Below are positions 1-6,895 of a stretch of 11,905 nucleotides of DNA, piece by piece. This stretch comes from UBA11889 sp002313255 (GTDB lineage: Bacteria > Pseudomonadota > Gammaproteobacteria > Pseudomonadales > Azotimanducaceae). The notes beneath the pieces are model-generated. The model worked only from the letters and a program-made list of their open reading frames with translations, made no database searches and had not been told where the DNA came from. The position numbers and the translations under genes were made by a program. Every line of letters starts with the position of its first letter. The stretch's first letter is position 1. The stretch is taken from assembly GCA_913045265.1 (NCBI GenBank), contig CAJWQX010000072.1:1-11905 (forward strand), given 5' to 3'.

Positions 1-541
1 CGCCTGGAACACCCAGAAAATGCAGGGCAACCATCAAAGGGATTTCCCAAAACATTTCGGCGACCAGATCTACCTCACCTTTATCGATAAAGCGGTCCAT
101 GTATTCCCGTGTTAGATTTCGTACCGAGTCCTGATGTTGCTCCAGATCTTCGGGATTGAAGCTATCCATCAGTACACGGCGGCGCTCCATATGGGCAGGC
201 TCATCCTCATTAACCAGGGTACGGTTCAAGGCATAACCGTATGATTTTAAAATTTCTTCAGCCTCAGCTGGGGCAGGTGTTATTTTCTCGAGCGCAACAG
301 ACGGTGAGAATAAAATATTGTCACGAAATACCGCTTTAACATCTTGGTAACGGGTGACCACCCAATAGCCTAACTTCGGATTGTAAAATACCGGCTCTTT
401 ATCCCGGGACCAGCGCAGTGCTTCTGCAGGATTAACCTGAAAATCCCTACCGAAGACATCAAACTGTGCTGCTTTCGCCGAGATAGGACAGCCCGTCGGG
501 GACGTTTTGCCGCCATACTGATTGCCAGGTGAATTTGGCAT
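1..541 (-). CDS. Cytochrome P450, N-terminal part (runs off window)
   Basis: The reading frame opens at the ATG at 541 and stays open for 180 codons to the window edge, so the gene is partial at its 3' end. Typical bacterial P450 N-terminal features are visible: a GYWVVTRYQDVKAVFRD stretch near residues 57-73 (the first beta-sheet/helix B region) and EDEPAHMERRRV near residues 112-123, the helix C signature whose His and Arg contact the haem propionates. The haem-cysteine loop and I-helix Thr lie outside the window. The spacing of these motifs recalls CYP116-type enzymes, but that sub-assignment is a guess. A GGGAGG Shine-Dalgarno sits 11 nt upstream (553-558). It lies 62 bp after the FAH-family gene on the same strand and is probably the third enzyme of that operon, a monooxygenase acting on a cyclic or aromatic substrate. 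Confidence 0.9.
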   Translation of the reverse strand, partial: MPNSPGNQYGGKTSPTGCPISAKAAQFDVFGRDFQVNPAEALRWSRDKEPVFYNPKLGYWVVTRYQDVKAVFRDNILFSPSVALEKITPAPAEAEEILKSYGYALNRTLVNEDEPAHMERRRVLMDSFNPEDLEQHQDSVRNLTREYMDRFIDKGEVDLVAEMFWEIPLMVALHFLGVPG

Positions 542-603
542 TATTTACAGGGCCTCCCAGGCGCCTGACTTTTCCGTAAGATGTTCCAAAGAAATAAGAA
601 GTT

Positions 604-1584
604 CTAAGCTATCGGAGCGGCTTCTTGCTCAATAGCACCAAAAAGTGATTTGCCTTCATAATCCTGATGATCAATTTTTACAACCTCGCCGAATTTAAGA
701 AATTCGGTCTTGGCACTACCCTCGTTTATGATCTCCACAGCTCTCTGCTCTCCAACACAGCCAAACCCGACCGTTTCATCCTCGTTTGACACTGTACCGA
801 TGGCAATGATCGTGCCGGGCTCAAACGCTCTGGTTTGGGCGACATGGGCGATCATATCGCCATAATTAAATGGGGTATCAATACCGGATTCCAATTCGCC
901 GAATTTTTTACCGCGCACCCAGCAATTCATCTTGCCAGATACCAGTTTACCGTCCCATAGATCACCAAGCTCATCCGGGGTAATAGCGATCGGGCCAAGC
1001 GCCGAAGATGGCTTGCCAGTTAGAAATCCAAATGATCTTTTGAGCTCCGGCGGGATAAGTGCCCTGAGGGAAATATCATTCAAAAGCATGAATAGCTTGA
1101 TATGTTTTGTCGCCTCTGCGGAAGATACGCCGAGGGGAACATCGTCGGTAACGGCGGCAATTTCAGCTTCGAAATCTATTCCCAAATCTTCACTGGGTAA
1201 CTTAATCGGATCATTCCAGGCCATAAATCCGTGGGATATGCCTTGATAAATCAGCGGCGCATCCAGGATATCCTCGGGAAGGCTATCCCCGCGTGCGGCC
1301 CGGTTCCGCCTGATGTGACTTATGTAACAGGCACCGTCCAAATACTGGTACGCTCGGGGTAGGGGCGCACAGAGCGCGTTAAAGTCAAGCTCATAAACTC
1401 CCTGTGCAATCTCCTGATTAAGATCATCGTAGAGAGCTTGCAGTGCTACCGAAGCATTGTCCCAATCATCCAGTGCCGCTTGCATAGTTTTTGCAATGAG
1501 AGTGGCATCCACCGCGGTTTTAGTATCTTTACTCACGACAATCAATGCGCCGTCGCGTCCAGCTCTTTTTGAGGCTAGTTTCAT
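604..1584 (-). CDS. Fumarylacetoacetate hydrolase (FAH) family protein
   Basis: A 326-residue protein resembling bacterial fumarylacetoacetases, which hydrolyse the C-C bond of acylpyruvate-type ring-cleavage products. An N-terminal domain (about 1-75) precedes the FAH catalytic fold. The metal-binding acids are visible: DFEAE (E139, E141) and LLND (D170), followed by a GKPSSALGP segment (191-198) in the place of the substrate loop. The C-terminal IAIGTVSNEDE region (about 260-270) corresponds to the family's conserved GT-x-S stretch. The ATG is 3 nt after the stop of the VOC gene, with GGAG in the last bases of that gene as its Shine-Dalgarno, so translation is probably coupled. Paired with an extradiol-like VOC enzyme and a P450, it fits the hydrolytic step of a ring-cleavage pathway. 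The exact substrate cannot be read from the sequence; isomerase or decarboxylase activity is also known in this family. Confidence 0.88.
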   Translation of the reverse strand: MKLASKRAGRDGALIVVSKDTKTAVDATLIAKTMQAALDDWDNASVALQALYDDLNQEIAQGVYELDFNALCAPLPRAYQYLDGACYISHIRRNRAARGDSLPEDILDAPLIYQGISHGFMAWNDPIKLPSEDLGIDFEAEIAAVTDDVPLGVSSAEATKHIKLFMLLNDISLRALIPPELKRSFGFLTGKPSSALGPIAITPDELGDLWDGKLVSGKMNCWVRGKKFGELESGIDTPFNYGDMIAHVAQTRAFEPGTIIAIGTVSNEDETVGFGCVGEQRAVEIINEGSAKTEFLKFGEVVKIDHQDYEGKSLFGAIEQEAAPIA

Positions 1585-1587
1585 TGC

Positions 1588-2133
1588 CTAACTCCGTTCG
1601 TAGCCGGTTTTGCCGCCAAATATTTTTCCTCGTTGCGACCAGTCATGGGTCTCGCTCCATAAATCCAGAACATCATAGGCCTCGTTTTCAAATATTTTAT
1701 TTCGATCTTCTCCACAGGTATCCGTGGTCAACTCCAGACGATGCCCACTAGGGTCAAAAAAGTAGATCGACTGGATAAAATCGTCATGATTTACCGGTCC
1801 AAGCACATCTATTCCCAAGCCCTCGAGTCTTTCTTTTTCGGCAAGCAGGACATCGACATTTTCAACCATAAAGGCGAAATGCTGCACCCATTCGGGCATC
1901 TCAAGATCTTTCATATTGCCTTTATCTTTAGGCAACTCAAAAAATGCGATACAAGAACCATCTTCCATTTTAAGGAAGATGTGTATGTGTGGACTATATT
2001 CCCCGGTCGAGGGAACATGGTCCTCACCCATCGCATGAGAGAATTTAAGACCCAGGACATCGACATAAAAATCCACCGTTTCTCTTGCATCCCGGCATCT
2101 GAAAGCTGCATGGTGAAGTCGCTTTATGCTCAT
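1588..2133 (-). CDS. VOC-family metalloenzyme, extradiol dioxygenase-like
   Basis: A 181-residue protein of the vicinal oxygen chelate superfamily (glyoxalase I / type I extradiol dioxygenase fold). Two beta-alpha-beta-beta-beta modules are visible at about 4-68 and 83-137. Candidate metal ligands are all present: H8 (LHHAAF), E66 (AFFE), H85 (QHFAFMV) and E134 (FFDPSGHRLELT). H8, H85 and E134 match the 2-His-1-carboxylate triad of Fe(II) extradiol dioxygenases, and the family-typical DPSGHRLEL string is intact. A tail of about 40 residues (140-181), rich in Trp and charged residues, extends past the fold. AGGA precedes the ATG by about 8 nt. It is the first intact gene of the VOC-FAH-P450 unit. 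Ring-cleaving dioxygenase is the favoured role because of these neighbours; lyase or isomerase activity is possible. Confidence 0.85.
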   Translation of the reverse strand: MSIKRLHHAAFRCRDARETVDFYVDVLGLKFSHAMGEDHVPSTGEYSPHIHIFLKMEDGSCIAFFELPKDKGNMKDLEMPEWVQHFAFMVENVDVLLAEKERLEGLGIDVLGPVNHDDFIQSIYFFDPSGHRLELTTDTCGEDRNKIFENEAYDVLDLWSETHDWSQRGKIFGGKTGYERS

Positions 2134-2137
2134 TTTC

Positions 2138-2330
2138 TTATCCTTTGACTATTTCCGGCGTAACGACCACCCTGGCGCCCACATTATAAGCCGCTATCGG
2201 CATTCTTACGACCATACTCGCGCGGACGGGATTTTGTGCATTTCGCACCGCGTCGCGACGCCCTGGCGGTCATGAATCTGAGCATAGGCAATGACGGGTT
2301 CACGTTTTCTTTCTCTCGCCATATCCCGTC
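2138..2330 (-). pseudogene. Possible frameshifted remnant of a Rid (YjgF/RidA) family gene
   Basis: In the leader of the VOC gene, an open frame from 2269 to a TAA at 2138-2140 encodes 43 residues ending NPVRASMVVRMPIAAYNVG...VTPEIVKG. This resembles the C-terminal strand of Rid-family enamine/imine deaminases, where a P-x-R-(S/T/A) motif with a conserved Arg is followed by V-x-V-x-x-(L/M)P and a beta strand. Its own frame is closed upstream by TGA at 2270-2272. In the adjacent frame, 2330-2270 reads LTGRDMARERKREPVIAYAQIH, plausibly the preceding TDM-x-x-(n)-Y segment of the same family. One frameshift would join them, giving a 3' half-gene without its N-terminus. This is inference from visual resemblance; the alternative is an untranslated leader of about 220 nt with chance open frames. 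Confidence 0.3.
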
Positions 2331-2339
2331 CAGTGAGAT

Positions 2340-2356
2340 TTATCGTACCGCATTGT
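2340..2356 (-). promoter_or_regulatory. Operator-like motif downstream of the VOC-operon promoter
   Basis: The minus strand carries TCCCACAATGCGGTAC (ending near 2346), which matches the TonB-receptor operator TCCCACTATGCGGTAC at 15 of 16 positions and at the same distance from the -10 box. The outer half (TTATCG on the plus strand) is poorly symmetric, so only one half-site is well kept. It lies at about +1 to +17, where a bound repressor would block initiation. The regulator is not encoded in the window. Confidence 0.55.
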
Positions 2357-2362
2357 GGGATT

Positions 2363-2391
2363 AGACTATTCCTATATTGAACGATTGTCAA
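2363..2391 (-). promoter_or_regulatory. Sigma70-type promoter of the VOC-FAH-P450 operon
   Basis: Minus strand: TTGACA (2391-2386), a 17-bp spacer and TAGTCT (2368-2363). The -35 is a perfect consensus and the -10 is weak (3 of 6), which suits a regulated promoter. Spacer and downstream sequence closely resemble the TonB-receptor promoter. Expected start near 2356, giving a leader of about 220 nt before the VOC start codon. Confidence 0.6.
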
Positions 2392-2777
2392 CTCCGCAGC
2401 AAAATGCTTGTGACGGGTACAATCGCACAGTCCCTACAATTAGCTTAGCCAGTACCTGTTTGACAGTAACAAAAAAGTGAAGGGGTACGCGACACGATTG
2501 CCCTGGACTTACAACAACGATGGGCCGCACGGAGCCGTCATTCGGGTTTTCTGAGAACATGCAGACGGCATAAAATGAAAGAGAAGCATACCTTTCCAAT
2601 TGCACACTTCTTTGGTTTTATATCTTGATCAAGCAGTAGTGTCATATGATTGCCTTTTCTAAGGTCGCAAATCAGCGGCTGCCAAAAGTTGCAGAGCGAG
2701 GTACGCATAGGCAACTTTTCGATTATCTTTCATAAACCCCTAGCTCTACTCAATTGAAGTATTTCGAGAGCGCCGCC
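2392..2777. other. Gene-poor intergenic stretch between the two minus-strand operons
   Basis: About 386 bp with no convincing gene. An open frame of 77 codons on the minus strand (2605-2372) has no Shine-Dalgarno and no recognisable family, and runs through the promoter. The stretch is AT-richer than the downstream ALDH block. It contains a palindrome CTTGATCAAG at 2624-2633 and an inverted repeat at 2684-2719, listed separately. It probably holds the 3' end of the ALDH-operon transcript and the region upstream of the VOC promoter. Confidence 0.6.
2684..2719 (-). repeat. 9-bp inverted repeat, possible weak terminator after the ALDH gene
   Basis: AAAAGTTGC at 2684-2692 and GCAACTTTT at 2711-2719 are perfect reverse complements separated by 18 bp. 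They lie about 60-95 nt past the ALDH stop codon in the direction of transcription. On the minus strand the second arm ends in TTTT, so the stem could include a short U-tract. The large loop and A/T-weak stem make it a poor terminator; a protein-binding site is equally possible. Confidence 0.3.
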
Positions 2778-4286
2778 TCAGGACCCCTCGAAGATGACTG
2801 TCTTCGAATGGAGATAGCCGTCCAGCGACTCCGGTCCCAGGTCCCTGCCGTAGCCTGATGCCTTCTTGCCACCCTCGGGCAGTCCGGGGTACGGGAAGCC
2901 GGGCGAGTTCACCGATACCTTACCGCACTCCAATCCGTCGACCATCGCCTCAGCGTGGCCGAGACTCGATGTCCAGACGGTGGCGGCGAGTCCGTACGAG
3001 GTTCCGTTCGCCGCCTGCAGCACATCGGCCTCGTCGTCGAACGGGTAAACCGAGAGTACTGGACCGAAGACCTCCTCCTGGGTTATCGCTGCGCCGTGCC
3101 TGGCGCCGGTGACGATGGTGGGAGCCACAAAGAAACCCTGCTCGGGAGTGGAGTGGCTCGAAATGAGCTCAGCCCCGTCGCTCTCGGCGGCGTTGATGTA
3201 CCCGTCGACTCGTTCCTTGTGGCGCCGACTGATCACAGGCCCGAGGGTCGTGGCCGGGTCGAGGCTGTTCCCGAGGACGTGCTTCGATGCGAGAGATGCA
3301 ACCCGGTTCACGACGTCGTCGTAGACGCTTTTCTGAACATACAGCCGGGAGCCGGCCACGCAAATCTGCCCGGAATTCAGGAAGATCGCCTCTGCTGCAC
3401 CCGCCGCAGCCGCATCGAGATCGGCGTCGGCGAAGATGATCGTGGGCGACTTACCCCCTAACTCCAGAGACACGGGTTTGATGTGGGCAGCGGCCGCTCG
3501 GCCAACTTTGATCCCCGTTGTGGTCGAGCCCGTAAAGAAGACCTTGCTCACCAGCGGGTGCTCAATGAGCGGCTGACCGGCTTCGGGCCCAGTCCCCGTG
3601 ACGATGTTCACGACCCCTGGTGGGAAGCCGGCTTCAAGAACCAGATCTCCCAGGAACAGCGCCGTCAGCGACGTGTCCTCGGCCGGCTTCAGGACAATGG
3701 TGCATCCTGCGGCAAGCGCGGGCGCCACTTTCCAGATCGCCAGCATGAACGGCACATTCCACGGAATGATACCGCCGACGACACCAACGGGCTCCCGGCG
3801 AGTATGGCCCATCACCCGGTTGCCAAAGGGACTCTCGAACGCCATGGTCCGCCCAGCGATCTTGGTCGGCCATCCCGCCATGTAGCGCAGGACACCGGCG
3901 GCTCCCGCGATGTCGAGATTGTGAGCCAGGGGCAACGGCATCCCGTTGTCGAGCGACTCGAGAAAGGCCAGCGTCGCTATGTTCTCATCGATAAGGGCTG
4001 CGAGTCGGTGCATGAGGGACTCGCGTGTAGTCGGGCTCGCCTTTGTCCAGGATGAGGATCGCAGTGCCGAGTCCGCCGCCTGAACTGCAGCGTCCACATC
4101 CTCGGATCGCCCCCGCGCGATGTGTGAGATCACGTCTCCGGTGGACGGGTCGACAACTTCAATTTCCTCACCTGACCCGGAAGGTCGCTTCGTGCCTCCG
4201 ATGACGTGTGCTGGTGCACTTTGCAGGAACTCCTGGACCTCCTGCGGTGCAGTGGTAACCGATATCGCTTGCTGTTGCGTTGCCAT
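2778..4286 (-). CDS. NAD(P)+-dependent aldehyde dehydrogenase (ALDH superfamily)
   Basis: A 502-residue class-type aldehyde dehydrogenase that oxidises an aldehyde to the acid (or CoA-independent carboxylate) in the cytoplasm. All catalytic landmarks are intact: IIPWNVP (N177), KPAEDTSL (K200), FTGSTTTG (251-258) of the cofactor site, LELGGKSP with general base E275, NSGQICVAGSR with nucleophile C309, and EEVFGPV with E405. Length is normal for the family. The start chosen is the ATG at 4286, preceded by a strong GGAGG (4294-4298) with 7-nt spacing; the frame is open upstream to 4433 but that part overlaps the neighbouring cyclase gene and has no such site. It is the last gene of the receptor-enzyme unit, 37 bp after cyclase 1. 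It presumably oxidises an aldehyde produced by the upstream enzymes; the substrate is unknown. Confidence 0.95.
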   Translation of the reverse strand: MATQQQAISVTTAPQEVQEFLQSAPAHVIGGTKRPSGSGEEIEVVDPSTGDVISHIARGRSEDVDAAVQAADSALRSSSWTKASPTTRESLMHRLAALIDENIATLAFLESLDNGMPLPLAHNLDIAGAAGVLRYMAGWPTKIAGRTMAFESPFGNRVMGHTRREPVGVVGGIIPWNVPFMLAIWKVAPALAAGCTIVLKPAEDTSLTALFLGDLVLEAGFPPGVVNIVTGTGPEAGQPLIEHPLVSKVFFTGSTTTGIKVGRAAAAHIKPVSLELGGKSPTIIFADADLDAAAAGAAEAIFLNSGQICVAGSRLYVQKSVYDDVVNRVASLASKHVLGNSLDPATTLGPVISRRHKERVDGYINAAESDGAELISSHSTPEQGFFVAPTIVTGARHGAAITQEEVFGPVLSVYPFDDEADVLQAANGTSYGLAATVWTSSLGHAEAMVDGLECGKVSVNSPGFPYPGLPEGGKKASGYGRDLGPESLDGYLHSKTVIFEGS

Positions 4287-4323
4287 TTTCGCGCCTCCTT
4301 TCTCTGTGCCTTTTATGTGCAAT

Positions 4324-5112
4324 CTATGTGCTATCGTCCTGGCTGATCCGGTAGCTCCCGTCTGGATCAACGATGGCAACGACACGGACTCCGCATCCGT
4401 CGCCCTCGGTCCATCGCCACGGGAAAGCAGCAAATGTGCATCTCCTGCCAGTCACCGCATCGAGGTCTCCACCGATATTCTCGATACCAGGTATCCCGTT
4501 CCCCATGAGAATCTTGTGGGCGGGTTCCCAAAGAGGGAAGTCCTCGGCGGGTTCGTGCCCGAACTCTCGTCGATACTCCTCGATGAGATGAGGGTGCGAC
4601 GGTCCCGGCCCATGCTCGACAAGCTTCGTGCCGAGAGGATGGTCCATGGCCTGGACGCCCATGCCGACAAGTTTCACCTGGCGCTCAACGAGCCAGCGGG
4701 CGGCGGCGTCATAAAGGCCGGGGGAGTAATTGAAGTAGTCGTCGTTGTCGCCGAACAGCCGATGCGACCCGGTGTTGATCATCACGATGTCGTGCGGCTG
4801 GATGCGAGGCTCGGCTGCTTCGAGGTCGTCGGGCGTGATCACTCCCCACCGGCCTTTCGGAATCGAGACGGCTACCCCCGTGCCGAAGAAGCGCCACGTC
4901 TCGTAACCCGTGATGGTCGGCCAGTCGGCCGTGACGTGCACGGGTGCGTCCATGTGTGTCCCGCGATGCATGATCGCATCTATTTCGTGAACGGAATGCC
5001 CATGGTTGGCGTGGAATCGTATCCGGTTGACCCGGACACCGGGAGCTGAGGGCCACTCCGGCATTTCGTGGCCCCACACATGGCTAAGGTTGTAAAATTC
5101 AAGGCCGCTCAC
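4324..5112 (-). CDS. Cyclase-family (KynB/isatin hydrolase-like) metal hydrolase 1
   Basis: A 262-residue protein of the cyclase family (kynurenine formamidase / isatin hydrolase fold), whose members hydrolyse amide or lactam/lactone bonds with a bound metal. The signature HxGTHxDxPxH is intact as HRGTHMDAPVH (H49, H53, D55, H59), and AHKILMGNGIPGIEN supplies the later His (H199) and Glu (E211). The family's usual GxD in the GxDxxxxDxP segment is changed: it reads VGMGVQAMDHP, with no Asp at position 152. The start is a GTG at 5112 overlapping the stop of cyclase 2 by 4 bp (GTGA), with AGGAG upstream inside the preceding gene, so translation is coupled. It is a paralogue of the adjacent cyclase 2 (shared YxLSHxWGH, PWRWxEGDxC). 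Possible role: ring-opening hydrolysis in the same pathway, perhaps in a complex with its neighbour. Confidence 0.88.
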   Translation of the reverse strand: MSGLEFYNLSHVWGHEMPEWPSAPGVRVNRIRFHANHGHSVHEIDAIMHRGTHMDAPVHVTADWPTITGYETWRFFGTGVAVSIPKGRWGVITPDDLEAAEPRIQPHDIVMINTGSHRLFGDNDDYFNYSPGLYDAAARWLVERQVKLVGMGVQAMDHPLGTKLVEHGPGPSHPHLIEEYRREFGHEPAEDFPLWEPAHKILMGNGIPGIENIGGDLDAVTGRRCTFAAFPWRWTEGDGCGVRVVAIVDPDGSYRISQDDST

Positions 5113-5957
5113 TTCGTTTCTCCTGTCTCGATTCGATAGTCACCTTTGTCGTCCCGCAGGCCAACCAGTCTCACCGGGCAGGCGTCACCTTCCGGCCACC
5201 GCCAGGGGAACGACTGGATCGTGACCCGCTTGCCGAGGAGGAGGTCGACATCGCCCCCCACGTTCTCGATAGTCGGGATCTCAGCCTCAAGTAGCACCCG
5301 GTGAGCCGGATTGAGCTCTGGGAAGTCTTCGGATGCGACTCTGCCCGTTTCCGACTCGTACCGGGGGACGAGGTACGGCGCCAGAGGGCCACCTCGATGA
5401 TCGGCGAGTTGCGTCGCCAACGGGTGGTCGACATACGCTGTGTCGACGCCCACCAGTTTTGCTCCGGCATCACGCAGCCACTGGGCCGCCTCCGGGGCAA
5501 GGCCTGGCCCGTGAGCGAAGTAGTCCTGGCTGTCGGAATAACGCCGGTGCCATCCGGTGACGATCAATACGATGTCACCCGCTTCGACCGCAGGTGTTGC
5601 CGACTCGAGGTCGGCTACGGTGACGAGTTGCCACTGCTCTTTCGGGATATCGAGGACGACACCATTGCCGAAGAACATGCCCAGGGGGAGCGTGCCGATA
5701 CCCGCGGCTCGCTGGATGAGATGGATGGGTGCGTTGACGTGAGTGCCCGTGTGCATCACCGTACGAATGCGCTGGGTCATGACGCCGTGACTGGCGTGCC
5801 TCACGGAACGCTCCATCCGCGTGTCCGGGAAGCCGGGGTAGGCCGGTGCCCCGTGGCCCCACGGGTGACTCAGTTCGTATAGCTCAAGGCCAGTCTGGGG
5901 ATCGATTACCGGACTCGGCGCAGGTGTGGGTTGGTGGCGCGTAACGCTGGGATTCAT
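5109..5957 (-). CDS. Cyclase-family (KynB/isatin hydrolase-like) protein 2, with Asp-to-Asn in the metal motif
   Basis: A 282-residue paralogue of cyclase 1, same fold. The signature motif reads HTGTHVNAPIH (H69, H73, N75, H79): the Asp that binds the metal in characterised family members is Asn here. Other landmarks are kept: VGVDTAYVDHP with D172, PAHRVLLEAEIPTIEN with H219 and E231, and PWRWPEGDAC near the end. A proline-rich stretch of about 20 residues precedes the fold. The start chosen is the ATG at 5957, preceded by a GA-rich Shine-Dalgarno (AAGAGAGA at about 5963-5970) and 23 bp after the upstream stop; a longer frame to 6020 would overlap the upstream gene and lacks such a site. Asn can still coordinate metals, so activity may be retained, altered or replaced by a structural role. 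Confidence 0.87.
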   Translation of the reverse strand: MNPSVTRHQPTPAPSPVIDPQTGLELYELSHPWGHGAPAYPGFPDTRMERSVRHASHGVMTQRIRTVMHTGTHVNAPIHLIQRAAGIGTLPLGMFFGNGVVLDIPKEQWQLVTVADLESATPAVEAGDIVLIVTGWHRRYSDSQDYFAHGPGLAPEAAQWLRDAGAKLVGVDTAYVDHPLATQLADHRGGPLAPYLVPRYESETGRVASEDFPELNPAHRVLLEAEIPTIENVGGDVDLLLGKRVTIQSFPWRWPEGDACPVRLVGLRDDKGDYRIETGETK

Positions 5958-5980
5958 ATAATTCTCTCTTATTTGAGCGG

Positions 5981-6895
5981 TTAAGGGTCGCCTTCGGCTG
6001 GCGACATCCGGGTGTTCCATTGATCGAGCCGTTCGCGGACCGCCTTCGCCTCTGCCGGGGTCCAGGTTCGAAAGCCTGCGCCGGTATCCATGCCGAGTTC
6101 GCCCTTGTTGACCTTCTCTATGAGGTAGGGGTGAGCATCGGCCGTTCTGTCCAACGTCGGCATAAGGCTATTATGGATCGCGAGGGTAAGATCGAGGCCA
6201 ACGAGGTCCGACTGCTCCATCGGGCCGAGCACGGCCATTCGGGCTCCGAACCCGAACTTGACGACGTCGTCGATGGTGGTGGCGTCGCAAACACCGTCTG
6301 CGATAAGCGCTATCGCCTCACGTTTCAGGGCGTGCTGGAGCCGGTTCCCGATGAGTCCGGGCACCGTTCGCTGCAGCGACACCGGCGCCAACCCGGCACC
6401 TTTCAGCCAGTCGGCGACGGTGTCCATTGCCAGTTTGTCAGTATATGGTCCCGGTGCGACCTCGACCAGCGGAATGGCATAGGGCGGGTTCCAGAAGTGG
6501 GCGTAGACCAGTCGGCCAGGGTTCGGAAAGTCCTGCGCGAAACTCTCGATCTGCAGCGATGAGGTGTTCGTGCCGATCATAGCATCCGCCCTCGCCGCCC
6601 CTCCAAGTTCGTTGAATAGAGCCCGCTTGATGGCGGTGTCCTCCGGGGCGGCCTCGATGATCAGATCAGCGTTTTGGACGACCTCGTTCAGGTCACCGGA
6701 AATGAGAATGTCGGATGGCAGCGGACGATGCAGCATCTTCGCCACCTCTCGGAGGCGGTCACTCGCCCGATCACGCGCCGATTGATCTGGTTCGTACAAG
6801 CGAACGTGGTGATCGCTTTGGCCAAAGACAAAGGCGATGGCCGTCCCCATGCGTCCTGCGCCGAGGACTGCAACCTTCGGTAGTGTATTCATCAT
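5981..6895 (-). CDS. 3-hydroxyacyl-CoA dehydrogenase family oxidoreductase
   Basis: A 304-residue NAD+-dependent dehydrogenase of the 3-hydroxyacyl-CoA dehydrogenase family. The N-terminal Rossmann fold shows GAGRMG (12-17) and an acidic LYEPD at the end of the second strand, which favours NAD+ over NADP+. Catalytic positions line up with the family spacing: S112 in NTSS, H133 in YAHFWNPP, E145 in PLVEVAPG and N184 in GLIGNRLQ. The C-terminal helical domain follows. The ATG at 6895 overlaps the SDR stop by 4 bp (ATGA); a second ATG directly follows, so either may be used, with AGGA just upstream. Related enzymes oxidise 3-hydroxyacyl-CoAs, L-carnitine or L-gulonate. As no CoA ligase or thiolase is in the window, a free hydroxy-acid substrate is possible. 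Confidence 0.92.
   Translation of the reverse strand: MMNTLPKVAVLGAGRMGTAIAFVFGQSDHHVRLYEPDQSARDRASDRLREVAKMLHRPLPSDILISGDLNEVVQNADLIIEAAPEDTAIKRALFNELGGAARADAMIGTNTSSLQIESFAQDFPNPGRLVYAHFWNPPYAIPLVEVAPGPYTDKLAMDTVADWLKGAGLAPVSLQRTVPGLIGNRLQHALKREAIALIADGVCDATTIDDVVKFGFGARMAVLGPMEQSDLVGLDLTLAIHNSLMPTLDRTADAHPYLIEKVNKGELGMDTGAGFRTWTPAEAKAVRERLDQWNTRMSPAEGDP

Noticed and set aside
2460..2465. TTGACA on the plus strand in the intergenic stretch
   Set aside because: No matching -10 box at 16-18 bp and no plus-strand gene downstream.
2372..2605. Minus-strand 77-codon open frame in the gene-poor stretch
   Set aside because: No Shine-Dalgarno, no recognisable family, and it runs through the VOC-operon promoter.
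2624..2633. 10-bp palindrome CTTGATCAAG
   Set aside because: Short, single copy, and not placed relative to any promoter; likely chance.
4287..4433. Upstream extension of the ALDH reading frame
   Set aside because: It overlaps the end of cyclase 1, does not resemble ALDH N-termini, and the GGAGG at 4294-4298 fits the ATG at 4286.
4120..5049. Long plus-strand open frame (309 codons) opposite ALDH and cyclase 1
   Set aside because: It is antisense to two genes with intact catalytic motifs, has no recognisable domain or ribosome site, and is expected from the GC-rich codon pattern of the real strand.
5958..6020. Upstream extension of cyclase 2 to an ATG at 6020
   Set aside because: It overlaps the preceding dehydrogenase gene and lacks a ribosome site, whereas the ATG at 5957 has a GA-rich one.
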